Assembly: GCA_016788065.1 (NCBI GenBank)
Contig: JAEUTI010000014.1
Span: 1-64,000, forward strand
Direction of reading: 5' to 3'
Length of the DNA stretch: 64,000 nt
Source: Bacteroidia bacterium
GTDB lineage: Bacteria; Bacteroidota; Bacteroidia; AKYH767-A; OLB10
The notes below the pieces were generated by a model, which saw only the letters and a list, made by a program, of their open reading frames with translations, did no database searches and was not told the origin of the DNA. The position numbers were made by a program, and so were the translations under genes. Within the stretch, counting starts at the first letter, position 1, and each line of letters starts with the position of its first letter. Below are positions 9,170-18,150 of the stretch, one piece after another.

Positions 9170-10723
9170 TTACCTGTTCGTTAAGCTGATGATCGGAATT
9201 ATCATTTCTTCCGGAGAGATACCACCGTGCTGAAAGGTATTCCTGTAGAAATTAACGTAGTGATTGTAATTATTGGGATAAGCAAAAAACTTATCCTGCT
9301 TTGCAAATACAAATGCAGTGCTCAAATTATTTCTGGGCAACATAGCATCGGCAGGATTTTTCACTTCAAAAACATCGCGCTTTTCATAGTTCAGATTCTT
9401 TCCTTGCTTATATCGTAAATTGGTGTTAGTATTTCTGTCGCCAATAAGCTTTGATGGCTCCTTCACACGAATCGTTCCATGATCAGTACTAATAACAACT
9501 TTTACATTTTTGGCAACCATTTTTCTTATAGCCTCAAGCAGTGGTGAATGTTCAAACCAGGAAACCGTTAAGGAACGGTAAGCTGCTTCATCATCAGCCA
9601 GCTCTCTGATCACCTGCATGTCGGTGCGTGCATGTGAAAGCATATCCACAAAATTGTAAACAATAATATTGAACTTATTCTGGAACATGTTGGAGATATT
9701 ATCCACCATCGCTTTCCCCGCATCAAAATTTGTTACTTTGGTGTAAGAAAATTTAATGGGTTTGCGAAGACGTTGTAACTGATCAGCCATGAACTCTTCC
9801 TCATGTTGATTTTTCCCTCCTTCATCATCATCATTCAACCAAAGTTTGGGAAATCTTTTTTCAATATCAGAAGGCATCATCCCTGCAAAAATAGCATTAC
9901 GCGCATACTGCGTTGCAGTTGGCAAAATGCTATAATAAGCATCTTCCTCCACCACCCGTAATTCATCATTCAGAATTGGTGCTATCATGCGCCACTGATC
10001 GTACCGAAGGTTATCAATAAGTAAAAAGAAAACCGGATCTTCTGTTGATTCTATTACCGGTAATATTTTTTTTCGGAAAAGTGTATGGGACAAAATCGGA
10101 GCTTTATCATCCTGCTTCAGCCATCCTAAATAATTTGATTCAATAAATTTACTGAATTGAACATTGGCTTCATCCTTTTGCATGGTGAGAATTTCATACA
10201 TACCCTCATCCTTAGATTTCTCTAATTCCAGCTCCCAGTAAATTAATTTTTTATAAACCTCAATCCACGACTTATAATCCAGCTTATCATGAATGGTAGT
10301 TCCAATATTTCGAAATTCCTGCTGGTAAACGGAAGTGGTTTTTTCAGATACCAGTCGCTTGGTATCCAGATTCTTTTTTATGGAAAGCAATATCTGATTC
10401 GGATTAACCGGTTTGATCAGGTAATCGGCAATCTTGGATCCGATTGCATCTTCCATAATATATTCTTCTTCGCTCTTGGTAATCATCACCACCGGTACCG
10501 AAGCATTGATATTTTTTATCCTTACCAAAGTTTCCAAACCCGATAAGCCGGGCATATTTTCATCGAGGAAAACAATTTCAAAACGCTGCTTCTGAAATAA
10601 ATCCAGTGCATCATGACCATTGGTGGCCGTTGTTACATCAAATCCCTTATCACGCAGAAAAAGAACATGAGGCTTCAGCAAATCAATTTCATCGTCAGCC
10701 CACAGTATGCTTAATTTATCCAT
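9170..10723 (-). CDS. porX: PorX, response regulator with PglZ domain (T9SS control)
   Basis: PorX is the cytoplasmic response regulator that, with the histidine kinase PorY, controls expression and activity of the type IX secretion system. The 517-aa protein has an N-terminal receiver domain (about 1-120) with acidic Asp10/Asp11, phosphoacceptor Asp54 (FLDENMPG), Thr82 and Lys104. A helical linker follows, then a C-terminal PglZ domain of the alkaline phosphatase superfamily: LLIDNLRYD (Asp237), LPTATQYARN (Thr271 at the active-site Thr) and VISTDHG. There is no DNA-binding domain, as in characterised PorX, whose PglZ domain is reported to cleave oligonucleotides. tsaE follows one base later. 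porY is not in the window. Confidence 0.93.
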   Translation of the reverse strand: MDKLSILWADDEIDLLKPHVLFLRDKGFDVTTATNGHDALDLFQKQRFEIVFLDENMPGLSGLETLVRIKNINASVPVVMITKSEEEYIMEDAIGSKIADYLIKPVNPNQILLSIKKNLDTKRLVSEKTTSVYQQEFRNIGTTIHDKLDYKSWIEVYKKLIYWELELEKSKDEGMYEILTMQKDEANVQFSKFIESNYLGWLKQDDKAPILSHTLFRKKILPVIESTEDPVFFLLIDNLRYDQWRMIAPILNDELRVVEEDAYYSILPTATQYARNAIFAGMMPSDIEKRFPKLWLNDDDEGGKNQHEEEFMADQLQRLRKPIKFSYTKVTNFDAGKAMVDNISNMFQNKFNIIVYNFVDMLSHARTDMQVIRELADDEAAYRSLTVSWFEHSPLLEAIRKMVAKNVKVVISTDHGTIRVKEPSKLIGDRNTNTNLRYKQGKNLNYEKRDVFEVKNPADAMLPRNNLSTAFVFAKQDKFFAYPNNYNHYVNFYRNTFQHGGISPEEMIIPIISLTNR

Positions 10724-10731
10724 AAATAACC

Positions 10732-10739
10732 TAATTTTG
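10732..10739 (+). promoter_or_regulatory. Candidate -7 element (TAATTTTG) upstream of the HD-domain gene
   Basis: TAATTTTG fits TAnnTTTG and lies 61 bases before the TTG start at 10801. No good -33 TTTG is present at the standard spacing. It sits in the short divergent gap with porX. Confidence 0.4.
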
Positions 10740-10800
10740 CAAATATTTTTAAAGAACTAAAATTACACATATTAATCGAACCCGATACACAAGTATTGCT

Positions 10801-12021
10801 TTGAACAAGAAAAAAATAATTAACGACCCCGTTTATGGTTTCATTACCATACCTTTTGAAATCGTCCACGACATCATTGAGAATCCCTGGTTTCAACGGC
10901 TGAGCCGGATTCGCCAGTTAGGACTCACCTATCTCGTTTATCCCGGTGCACTTCATACCCGCTTTCATCATACCATTGGTGCCCTACATTTAATGACCGG
11001 AGCAATTGAAACGCTTAAGTCTAAAGGTCACCACATTACCGATGAAGAAGCAGAAGGTGCTTGCATTGCAATTTTAATGCACGACATCGGCCATGGTCCG
11101 TTTTCGCATGCATTGGAAAACCTGCTCGCCAAAAATGTTTCCCACGAATACCTTTCCGAACTTTTTATGAATCGGCTGAATAAGGAATTCGATGGCAAAC
11201 TTGAAGTGGCGATCCGTATTTTCAACAACCAACATCCGAAAAGGTTTTTACACCAATTGGTTTCCAGCCAGTTGGATGTCGATCGCCTCGATTATCTAAA
11301 CCGCGACAGTTTTTTTACCGGTGTCTCTGAGGGGGTTATCAGCTCCGATCGCATCATTAAAATGTTGGATATTGCCGATGGAAATCTGGTGGTGGAAGAA
11401 AAAGGAATTTATTCGGTCGAGAAGTTTATTACAGCCCGCCGATTGATGTACTGGCAGGTTTATCTTCATAAAACTGTGCTGGCAGCCGAACACATGCTGG
11501 TCAACATTATTACCAGAGCACGCCAGCTTTCCCTTAACGGGGAAATCCTTTTCGGCACGCCTTCATTCCTTGATTTTTTACAAAATGAGCACCAAAAGGC
11601 TGATTTTGAGTCGAATCCGGAAATTCTCGCCAGTTTTGCCAACCTCGATGATTTTGATGTTTTTACTTCGGTAAAAGAGTGGTGCAATCATCCCGACAAG
11701 GTACTTTCAACCCTTTGCCAGGGATTAGTAAACAGAAAACTTTACAAAATTGAAATCCGCAAAGAAGCCTTCGATACAGGTGAAATCAGGAAACTTCGGG
11801 AAGAAATAAGCAATGCTTTAAACATTTCAATTGAGGAAGCCGCCTACTTTGCCTTCACCGATTCCATCCAGAATAATGCTTACAGCTCAACGGATGACAA
11901 AATTAATATTTTGTTCAAAGACGGAACTATCGTTGATATAGCGAAGGCTTCTGATAATTTCAATATTAACGCACTGACCCAGCCTGTTACCAAACATTTT
12001 CGCTGTATTTACAGACCATAA
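10801..12021 (+). CDS. HD-domain phosphohydrolase (dGTPase-like)
   Basis: This 406-aa cytoplasmic protein of the HD superfamily resembles deoxyguanosine triphosphate triphosphohydrolases and SAMHD1-like enzymes. Metal-binding and active-site motifs are HTRFHHTIGALHL, the HD doublet in ILMHDIGHGPFSHALE, and DRLDYLNRDSFFTGV, typical of this subfamily. The start is TTG at 10801: the residues that follow (NKKKIINDPVYGF) look like the conserved N terminus, and the next in-frame Met lies well inside the HD region. Related proteins bind or hydrolyse dNTPs, but the exact substrate here is unknown. It is divergent from porX and stands alone. Confidence 0.88.
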   Translation: MNKKKIINDPVYGFITIPFEIVHDIIENPWFQRLSRIRQLGLTYLVYPGALHTRFHHTIGALHLMTGAIETLKSKGHHITDEEAEGACIAILMHDIGHGPFSHALENLLAKNVSHEYLSELFMNRLNKEFDGKLEVAIRIFNNQHPKRFLHQLVSSQLDVDRLDYLNRDSFFTGVSEGVISSDRIIKMLDIADGNLVVEEKGIYSVEKFITARRLMYWQVYLHKTVLAAEHMLVNIITRARQLSLNGEILFGTPSFLDFLQNEHQKADFESNPEILASFANLDDFDVFTSVKEWCNHPDKVLSTLCQGLVNRKLYKIEIRKEAFDTGEIRKLREEISNALNISIEEAAYFAFTDSIQNNAYSSTDDKINILFKDGTIVDIAKASDNFNINALTQPVTKHFRCIYRP

Positions 12022-12115
12022 TCACTTGTTTTAGCCTGAAAAACCAATCAAATAAGGGGCTAAAACTGCAAATTCTTCCTATTCTGTTACAAATCACAAC
12101 TATTGACAATCAAAA

Positions 12116-12147
12116 TGTGGCAGATTAAAGCATAATTTCTACCTTTG
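12116..12147 (+). promoter_or_regulatory. Candidate promoter of the lpxD-lpxC/fabZ-lpxA operon
   Basis: TGTG (12116-12119), a 20-base spacer and TACCTTTG (12140-12147) resemble the Bacteroidota TTTG/TAnnTTTG promoter. It lies about 45 bases before the lpxD ATG. Confidence 0.5.
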
Positions 12148-12191
12148 TTCTTTGGATCAGTAGCCTAAAATGAGGCACTAATTATCCCAAT

Positions 12192-13232
12192 ATGGAATTT
12201 ACAGCCAAACAAATCAGCGACTTATTGCAGGGAACCATTGATGGCGACCCGGGCACTACGGTCAATAAGCTTGCAAAAATTGAGGAAGGCATTCCCGGCT
12301 CTCTGTCTTTTCTTGGTAATCCAAAGTACATCGAATACGTTTATACTTCAAAAGCATCCATCATTATTGTCGGCAACGATTTTGTTCCTGATAATCCTGT
12401 AAGTGCTACTTTGATCCGCGTTGCAGATGCCCGTGGCAGTTTTGCGAAATTGCTTGAAATGTACAATCAGGTGATGCGCGATAAAAAAGGAATTGAAACA
12501 CCTTCATTCATTGCCTCCTCCGCTACTGTTGGAAATGACCCTTATATCGGTGCTTTTGCTTACATAGGAAATAAAGTTAAGCTGGGTAATAATGTAAAAA
12601 TTTACCCGAATTGCTATATCGGCGACAATGTTACCATCGGTGATAACACCACCCTTTTTGCAGGTGCTAAAGTTTATTCTGATTGTGTGATAGGTGCATC
12701 TGTTACCATTCATGCAGGAGTGATTATTGGTGGTGATGGATTTGGTTTTGCTCCTTCTTCCGGAAGCTATGCTAAGGTAGCACAGATTGGAAACGTGATT
12801 ATTGAAGATCATGTGGAAATTGGATCCGGCACTACCATAGACCGTGCAACTCTGGGATCAACCATCATCCGTAAAGGAGTTAAACTCGATAATCTTATTC
12901 AAATAGCTCACAATGTTGAAGTGGGCGCAAATACTGTAATAGCAGCCCAGACAGGCATAGCTGGATCAACAAAAATTGGTAAAGATTGCATGATCGGCGG
13001 ACAAGTAGGAATTGTTGGCCATATTACCATTGCCGACAATACCAAAATAGCGGCGCAGTCAGGTGTTGGTTCTGCAGTTACTGAACCCGGACAAATTATC
13101 CAGGGCTCACCTGCATTTGGCATTAGCGATTACAGAAGAAGTTATGTAGTTTTTAGAAAACTGCCTGATCTTGAAAAGAAGATTTCTGAACTAGAAAAAG
13201 CTTTGGCAGAAATCAGGCAAACTATTTCCTAA
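12192..13232 (+). CDS. lpxD: UDP-3-O-(3-hydroxyacyl)glucosamine N-acyltransferase
   Basis: LpxD adds the second hydroxyacyl chain in lipid A synthesis (third step of the pathway). The 346-aa protein has an N-terminal uridine-binding domain (about 1-100: [12 protein letters not shown] and FLGNPKY motifs). A long left-handed beta helix of hexapeptide repeats follows (about 105-300), including the diagnostic [11 protein letters not shown] block, TTIDRATLG, and QIAHNVEVG with the catalytic His. A C-terminal helix ([18 protein letters not shown]) completes the trimeric acyltransferase. It is first in a cluster with lpxC/fabZ (7 bases downstream) and lpxA. Confidence 0.97.
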   Translation: MEFTAKQISDLLQGTIDGDPGTTVNKLAKIEEGIPGSLSFLGNPKYIEYVYTSKASIIIVGNDFVPDNPVSATLIRVADARGSFAKLLEMYNQVMRDKKGIETPSFIASSATVGNDPYIGAFAYIGNKVKLGNNVKIYPNCYIGDNVTIGDNTTLFAGAKVYSDCVIGASVTIHAGVIIGGDGFGFAPSSGSYAKVAQIGNVIIEDHVEIGSGTTIDRATLGSTIIRKGVKLDNLIQIAHNVEVGANTVIAAQTGIAGSTKIGKDCMIGGQVGIVGHITIADNTKIAAQSGVGSAVTEPGQIIQGSPAFGISDYRRSYVVFRKLPDLEKKISELEKALAEIRQTIS

Positions 13233-13239
13233 AAAAGAA

Positions 13240-14631
13240 ATGATCAAACAAACAACTATTAAAAACCCGGTTACTGTTTCGGGTGTGGGATTGCATACCG
13301 GAGCACTGGTGAATTTGACTTTTAAACCGGCTCCTGCAAATCACGGATTTAAATTTAAAAGAATTGATCTCGATGGTCAACCGGTTATAGATGCCGATGT
13401 TGATAATGTGGTTGATACTTCCAGAGGTACTACACTCAGTCAGAATGGTGCCAAAATCAGTACCACCGAACATGCACTTGCTGCTTTAGTGGGAACTGAA
13501 ATCGATAACATCATGATTGAAGTGGATGGTCCCGAAGTGCCAATTATGGATGGCAGCTCCCGCCCTTATATTGATGCTATTCTGAAAGCAGGAATTGAAG
13601 AGCAAAATGCGGAACGGATTTATTTTGAACTGAAAGATAATCTCACTTTCGAAGAACCTTCCCGTAAGGTTGAAATGCTTGCAGTTCCAAGTGCCGACTA
13701 TCGCATCACGGTAATGGTTGATTACAACTCTCCGGTTTTAGGAACGCAACATGCGCAGATGCATCTCATCAGTGAATTTCAGGAAGAGATTGCTCCATGC
13801 CGTACGTTTTGCTTTTTGCATGAGCTTGAAATGCTGGTGAAGCACAACCTCATTAAAGGTGGTGATTTAAATAATGCAATAGTTGTTGTTGATCGCCCTG
13901 TTTCACAACAGAAATTGGATGAGCTTGCAACACTGTTCAACAAACCGCATGTAGAAATTAAAGAAAAAGGAATTCTGAATAATGTACAACTGCATTTTCA
14001 GAATGAACCTGCCCGTCATAAATTGTTAGATATTGTTGGTGATCTTGCCCTTATCGGGATGCCAATTAAAGCACATATTCTTGCTGCTCGTCCTGGCCAT
14101 GCAGCCAATGTAGAGTTCGCAAAAAAAATAAAGCAACTTATAAAGAATGAAAAATCGAAGACTACAGTTCCTGTTTTCGATTTGTACGGAACACCTGTTT
14201 GCGATATTAATAAAATCGCAAAAAATTTACCTCACCGCTACCCTTTCCTGCTGATTGATAAAATCATTGAGCTTACAGATAACCGTGTTGTTGGTGTGAA
14301 AAACGTCACCATGAACGAATGGTTTTTTCAGGGACACTTCCCCGATAATCCTGTAATGCCGGGAGTGCTTATGATTGAAGCTATGGCACAAACCGGTGGC
14401 ATTTTGGTTCTTCACTCCGTTCCTGATCCTGAAAATTACTGGACCTATTTCTTACGCATCGATCAGGCACGTTTCAAACAAAAAGTCGGACCCGGTGATA
14501 CTTTGGTATTTGATCTGGAATTGATTTCTCCTATCAGAAGAGGCATTTGTCACATGGCAGGTAAAGCTTATGTAGGTGATAAAATTGTGATGGAAGCTGA
14601 AATGATGGCACAGATTGTAAAAAAGAGCTAA
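13240..14631 (+). CDS. lpxC/fabZ: Bifunctional LpxC-FabZ fusion
   Basis: This single 463-aa polypeptide combines the zinc deacetylase LpxC (about residues 1-310, the committed lipid A step) with the hydroxyacyl-ACP dehydratase FabZ (about 315-463, fatty acid synthesis). LpxC motifs are VSGVGLHTG, STTEHALAAL with a zinc His, DGPEVPIMDGSS, RHKLLDIVGDLAL with His and Asp zinc ligands, and the general-base region around RPGHAAN. FabZ motifs are LPHRYPFLLIDKI, GHFPDNPVMPGVLMIEAMAQ with the catalytic His/Glu pair, and RFKQKVGPGD. The fusion is a Bacteroidota hallmark. lpxA starts five bases after the stop. Confidence 0.97.
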   Translation: MIKQTTIKNPVTVSGVGLHTGALVNLTFKPAPANHGFKFKRIDLDGQPVIDADVDNVVDTSRGTTLSQNGAKISTTEHALAALVGTEIDNIMIEVDGPEVPIMDGSSRPYIDAILKAGIEEQNAERIYFELKDNLTFEEPSRKVEMLAVPSADYRITVMVDYNSPVLGTQHAQMHLISEFQEEIAPCRTFCFLHELEMLVKHNLIKGGDLNNAIVVVDRPVSQQKLDELATLFNKPHVEIKEKGILNNVQLHFQNEPARHKLLDIVGDLALIGMPIKAHILAARPGHAANVEFAKKIKQLIKNEKSKTTVPVFDLYGTPVCDINKIAKNLPHRYPFLLIDKIIELTDNRVVGVKNVTMNEWFFQGHFPDNPVMPGVLMIEAMAQTGGILVLHSVPDPENYWTYFLRIDQARFKQKVGPGDTLVFDLELISPIRRGICHMAGKAYVGDKIVMEAEMMAQIVKKS

Positions 14632-14636
14632 GCAAA

Positions 14637-15428
14637 ATGATCTCAGATAAAAGCAACATTCACCCGAATGCGAAACTTGGAGCCAATGTTTCAGTCGATG
14701 CATTTACCACCATTTATGGTGATGTTGAGATTGGTGAAGGAACCTGGATCGGACCAAATGTGACCATATTTGATGGTGCACGCATTGGTAAAAACTGTCG
14801 CATATTTCCGGGCGCTGTTATTTCTGCAATCCCACAGGATCTGAAATATGCAGGCGAAAATACAACCACTGAAATTGGCGATAATTGTACCATTCGTGAA
14901 ATGGTTACTGTCAATAAAGGCACTGTTGCTTTAGGAAAAACAGTAGTTGGAAACAATTGCTTGCTGATGGCTTATGTTCACATTGCTCACGATTGTATTC
15001 TTGGCAATAATGTTATACTTGCCAATTCAGTAAATCTGGCGGGACATGTTACAATTGATGACTATGCTATACTGGAAGGATATGTTGGTGTTTCACAATT
15101 CATCCGTATTGGTGCCCACAGTTTTATTGGTGGTCAGACTGGAGTTCGTAAAGATGTTCCTCCTTTTACTAAAGCAGCACGAGAGCCACTTTCTTTTGCA
15201 GGAATCAATAGTGTGGGATTGAAAAGAAGAGGTTACGACAATAACTCCATTACGATCATTCAGGATGTTTATCGCATTCTTTATACCAAAGGATACAGTA
15301 CCAGAAATGCTTTGGATATTATAGAAAAAGAAATCCCCGAAAGTCCGCATAAAGATCAGATTATTGATTTCATCAAATCCTCCGAAAGAGGAATCATGAG
15401 AGGTTATTCAGGTGGCGATCACGATTAA
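14637..15428 (+). CDS. lpxA: Acyl-ACP:UDP-N-acetylglucosamine O-acyltransferase
   Basis: LpxA performs the first, reversible acylation of lipid A synthesis. The 263-aa protein is a left-handed beta-helix trimer subunit: hexapeptide repeats run from about residue 5 to 185. They include AISAIPQDLKYAGE, TVNKGT, and YVHIAHDCILGN with the catalytic His, then GGQTGVRKDVPPFT and the C-terminal helical domain (GINSVGLKRRGY). Length is typical (about 260). It follows lpxC/fabZ after five bases, and its last 17 bases overlap the GTG start of the ABC ATPase gene, implying translational coupling. Confidence 0.97.
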   Translation: MISDKSNIHPNAKLGANVSVDAFTTIYGDVEIGEGTWIGPNVTIFDGARIGKNCRIFPGAVISAIPQDLKYAGENTTTEIGDNCTIREMVTVNKGTVALGKTVVGNNCLLMAYVHIAHDCILGNNVILANSVNLAGHVTIDDYAILEGYVGVSQFIRIGAHSFIGGQTGVRKDVPPFTKAAREPLSFAGINSVGLKRRGYDNNSITIIQDVYRILYTKGYSTRNALDIIEKEIPESPHKDQIIDFIKSSERGIMRGYSGGDHD

Positions 15429-16065
15429 TAAGACACAATCATTTTCAGAAATTTCACTGAACGGAATTGGAAAAAAATTCAGAAGTCAGTGGATTTTCAA
15501 AAACATAAATACCGTTTTTTCTAAAGGTGACCGCATCGCTGTATCGGGACCAAATGGCTCCGGAAAATCGACTTTATTACAACTCATTGCAGGATATATC
15601 ACACCAAGTGAGGGTACAATGCAATGGAAAAGCGAATCAGCTGCAATTGCTTCTGACCAATTATTCCGCCATCTTACCATGGCAGCACCTTACCTGGAGT
15701 TGATTGAAGAATTTACCCTTGAAGAAAATATCAATTTCTTTCTGCAGCATAAAAAATTCAGAGAGCAATTAAATACATCGCAATTTATTGAACGAATAGA
15801 ACTCAATGCAGCAAGTTCCAAACCGGTTAAATATTTTTCATCCGGAATGAAGCAACGCATGAAACTGGGGATGGCTATTTTGGCTCAAACAGATGTATTG
15901 TTTTTGGATGAACCACTTTCCAATCTCGATAAGCAAGGTTACGACTGGTACCGGAACCTTATCCAAACCATTCCATCAGAAACCATTGTTTTTGTTGGAT
16001 CCAATATGGTTAAGGATGAGGCATTCTTTTGCACACGGGAACTCCACATTCAGGATTTCAAGTAA
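15412..16065 (+). CDS. Orphan ABC transporter ATP-binding protein
   Basis: This 217-aa nucleotide-binding subunit has Walker A GPNGSGKSTLL (about 43-53), the signature-type motif YFSSGMKQRMKLG and Walker B VLFLDEPLSNLD. The switch (H-loop) position reads VGSNMVKDE, without the His found in most active ABC ATPases. The start is GTG inside the end of lpxA (17-base overlap), so translation is coupled to lipid A synthesis. No permease is adjacent. The general architecture resembles CcmA/NodI-type exporters. A lipid-A-linked export role is only a guess from position. Confidence 0.8.
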   Translation: MAITINKTQSFSEISLNGIGKKFRSQWIFKNINTVFSKGDRIAVSGPNGSGKSTLLQLIAGYITPSEGTMQWKSESAAIASDQLFRHLTMAAPYLELIEEFTLEENINFFLQHKKFREQLNTSQFIERIELNAASSKPVKYFSSGMKQRMKLGMAILAQTDVLFLDEPLSNLDKQGYDWYRNLIQTIPSETIVFVGSNMVKDEAFFCTRELHIQDFK

Positions 16066-16132
16066 ATCCCTCTCCATTCATTTCCGGAAAAACTACCCTG
16101 CTGAAACCCGGGCTGCAATTTTATCGTATGCT

Positions 16133-16396
16133 ATGTACAACCGACATTACATGGCTACAAATTCTACTTCAATTGCAGACAATCAAAGCGGGATCACAGA
16201 AAACTCTGTAGAGTCTACATTTTATAATTGTGTCGATAAAGGCCTTACATACGACCATACGGAGGAAGTTCAGGGCTGGAAGATGAGTTATTTCCGAATT
16301 CCGGCCACAAAAGAGCCATTAGCCCTTATTCCTGCAGTCTTTGAGGAACTGCTGATAGTAGGACTACTTTTAGTACTGGTATTAAATAACTGGTAA
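16133..16396 (+). CDS. Possible small membrane-anchored protein
   Basis: This unrecognised 87-aa reading frame starts at ATG 16133 (or 16151) in the gap after the ABC ATPase gene. The body is polar (residues 1-65) and the last 18 residues form one hydrophobic segment (ELLIVGLLLVLVL), giving a tail-anchored or single-pass appearance. The frame is also open upstream inside the ATPase gene, but that portion is out of frame with the real gene and is ignored. The stop at 16396 lies one base before the end of the convergent gene. There is no clear promoter or ribosome-binding site, so it may not be a gene. Confidence 0.35.
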   Translation: MYNRHYMATNSTSIADNQSGITENSVESTFYNCVDKGLTYDHTEEVQGWKMSYFRIPATKEPLALIPAVFEELLIVGLLLVLVLNNW

Positions 16397-16397
16397 A

Positions 16398-16787
16398 TCA
16401 GGCTTGCACGGGTTGTTCAACGAACCGGTGGAATTCTGTTTTTAAGTCCTGATATAACTTTTCAAAATCATTCAATCTGGTGATGTGCGCTTGGTGCATT
16501 TGAAGGATATCACCTATTTCCGTTTTACTCTTTCCTTCCATTGTTGCTTCAAGCAGGTTTTCGTATTGCTTGAAGTCGTGACGCATGATATCAAGTACTT
16601 CCTTTTGCAGGATAAACTGATTTTGGAAATGCTCAGCATGAGGAGGCACCTGCCTGGGTGTAAATCGGGATACGAAATCACTCAGGTGACTATTCAGTAA
16701 TTTCAATTCGTTTTTAATGTCCACTATCCGATGTTGCCAGGTAGCATGTTCGGCATGGATCTTTGCAATAAGATCATTTGTTTCCAT
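16398..16787 (-). CDS. Uncharacterised helical protein
   Basis: This 129-aa, strongly helical cytoplasmic protein has no signal peptide or membrane segment. Two or three long amphipathic helices are suggested by charged heptad-like stretches (ATWQHRIVDIKNELKLL, KEVLDIMRHDFKQYENLLEA, HITRLNDFEKLYQDLKTEF), including a His-rich middle (PPHAEHFQNQF). It could be a coiled-coil or helical-bundle dimer. I do not recognise the family and assign no function. It is convergent with the possible small gene at 16133 and has a gene-free region upstream. Confidence 0.65.
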   Translation of the reverse strand: METNDLIAKIHAEHATWQHRIVDIKNELKLLNSHLSDFVSRFTPRQVPPHAEHFQNQFILQKEVLDIMRHDFKQYENLLEATMEGKSKTEIGDILQMHQAHITRLNDFEKLYQDLKTEFHRFVEQPVQA

Positions 16788-17220
16788 GGTGTTATTATAT
16801 TAAGTGATTAACAAACCATTGAGATAGCTCAGCCCGGAAAAATGGCCGGCGACTTTAAAGAACAATTTGAAGCAGATGGTTAAAATTATATATATAAAGG
16901 TAAAAAGCAAAAAAAAAGAGCTTATTTTTTTTAACAAAAGCGAAACCCTTTTGCAAGGGAAGTTGAACAAAGTGCTCTTTAAATCATTTGCGTTACCTAA
17001 AAACCAGACAATCTGGTCTCCTTCTTTTCACGCTGCTACACCTATCCGAGACAGTGTCAAATAGCTGAAAGTACCGTCAACAGGACTTTCCTGCCAAAAG
17101 TGACATTCGAAACCGGCACCAAAACCGTCCAAATCTTACAAACGACACAAAGCCTGTGTGAATTGAAACTGCAACCATTTTGCGGGGGGTATTTTTGGAG
17201 AGTACCAAATAATTCACAGT
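16788..17220. other. Gene-free region with small hairpins
   Basis: No credible gene is visible. There are two small inverted repeats: CCCTT-TTGC-AAGGG at 16946-16959 and ACCAGA-CAA-TCTGGT at 17003-17017. Neither is followed by a T-run. A TATTTTTG (17190-17197) lies just before the gene at 17221 and may be its -7 promoter element, though without a well-placed -33 partner. Confidence 0.5.
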
Positions 17221-17664
17221 ATGGGAAATTTTACAAAGACAGTATGCCTCGTTTTCTTAATAACAGCATGCACAGCAATGGCGGTATCGGCCCAAAACGT
17301 ACAAAACTCACGAAGGTATCGCGTTGTTGCCTATAAAAATGGTAATGCATCGGTAAGCTCCACTTCAAATACTACCGAGGTAGTTCCTTATATGAGTATT
17401 TATATTCCGAACTCCTTCACTCCTAATGGCGACGGACTCAACGACACATTTGGTGCTTATGGTGAAGCAATCAAAGACTTCCGCATGCAGGTATTCAATC
17501 GCTGGGGTCAGATGATTTTTGAATCGAATAATGTAGAGTACCGTTGGGACGGAACACACGAAGGCACCCAGGTTCCTCAGGGATCATATGTCTACCGTGT
17601 TGTTGCAAAAGGTATTACAGGCAAACAAACTACCAAAGACGGAACAGTAAACATAGTATACTAG
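17221..17664 (+). CDS. Small secreted protein with gliding-motility-type C-terminal domain
   Basis: This 147-aa protein consists of a signal peptide (FLITACTAMAVSAQ, cleavage near residue 24), a short linker of about 35 residues, and a domain of the gliding-motility-associated C-terminal type (about 58-147). The domain signature is clear: IYIPNSFTPNGDGLNDTF, FNRWGQMIFES, and a YRWDG...PQGSYVYRV ending. In other Bacteroidota this domain sits at the end of very large adhesins such as SprB relatives and directs T9SS secretion (type B). Here it is nearly alone, so the protein is either a minimal T9SS substrate or a remnant of a larger adhesin. It is the first of a run of secreted-protein genes. 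Confidence 0.82.
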   Translation: MGNFTKTVCLVFLITACTAMAVSAQNVQNSRRYRVVAYKNGNASVSSTSNTTEVVPYMSIYIPNSFTPNGDGLNDTFGAYGEAIKDFRMQVFNRWGQMIFESNNVEYRWDGTHEGTQVPQGSYVYRVVAKGITGKQTTKDGTVNIVY

Positions 17665-18016
17665 TGATCAGTTATCGGTGATCAGTTATCGGTGATCATT
17701 AATTAGTGAATTGTAATTAGTGATCAGCGCCGCCCTGAGCGGCATCGAAGGGGGTCATTAATAATTTATGAAAATATCGATTTTCCTTCTGCCAAGAAAT
17801 AAATTTATCATCTATCATTTATCATCTATCATAAGAACGCAATTACCTTTCTGAGCAAAAATAAAAAATCCTTAATTCTTAATCCTCTCGTGCTTACCCT
17901 CGGAATCATAACACTTTTCAGAAACTACCTTTTAAAAAAGAATAAAACGGGAGTCGAGAATTCATATGTCCCCAGATCGTTATCATACGATCATTACTAC
18001 TTCAAATGAAAAACTG

Positions 18017-18040
18017 AAACCCTTTAACAGCAAGGGTTTT
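18017..18040 (+). terminator. Weak hairpin terminator candidate
   Basis: AAACCCTT (18017-18024) pairs with AAGGGTTT (18032-18039) across a 7-base loop, followed by only T and then CATTTT. It might end transcription coming from 17221, but it is far downstream (about 350 bases) and the T-run is poor. Confidence 0.35.
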
Positions 18041-18150
18041 CATTTTAATACAAACGACCAACTTTTTGGTGAACGTCGCATTTTTGTGGGTGAATTTTTA
18101 TAAATGATGGGTAAATCGTAGTTATCAACATCCTGTTAACAACTTTAAAC

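Noticed and set aside
15893-16132. N-terminal extension of the possible 87-aa protein into the ABC ATPase gene
   Set aside because: That part is an out-of-frame reading of a real gene with clear ATPase motifs.
16867-17336. Two small reading frames in the gap before 17221
   Set aside because: Low-complexity, no signal peptide or motif; one overlaps the real gene at 17221 in another frame.
18124-18132. TTATCAACA resembling a DnaA box, near AT-rich palindromes
   Set aside because: A single imperfect box with no others nearby and no dnaA/dnaN context; not enough for a replication origin.
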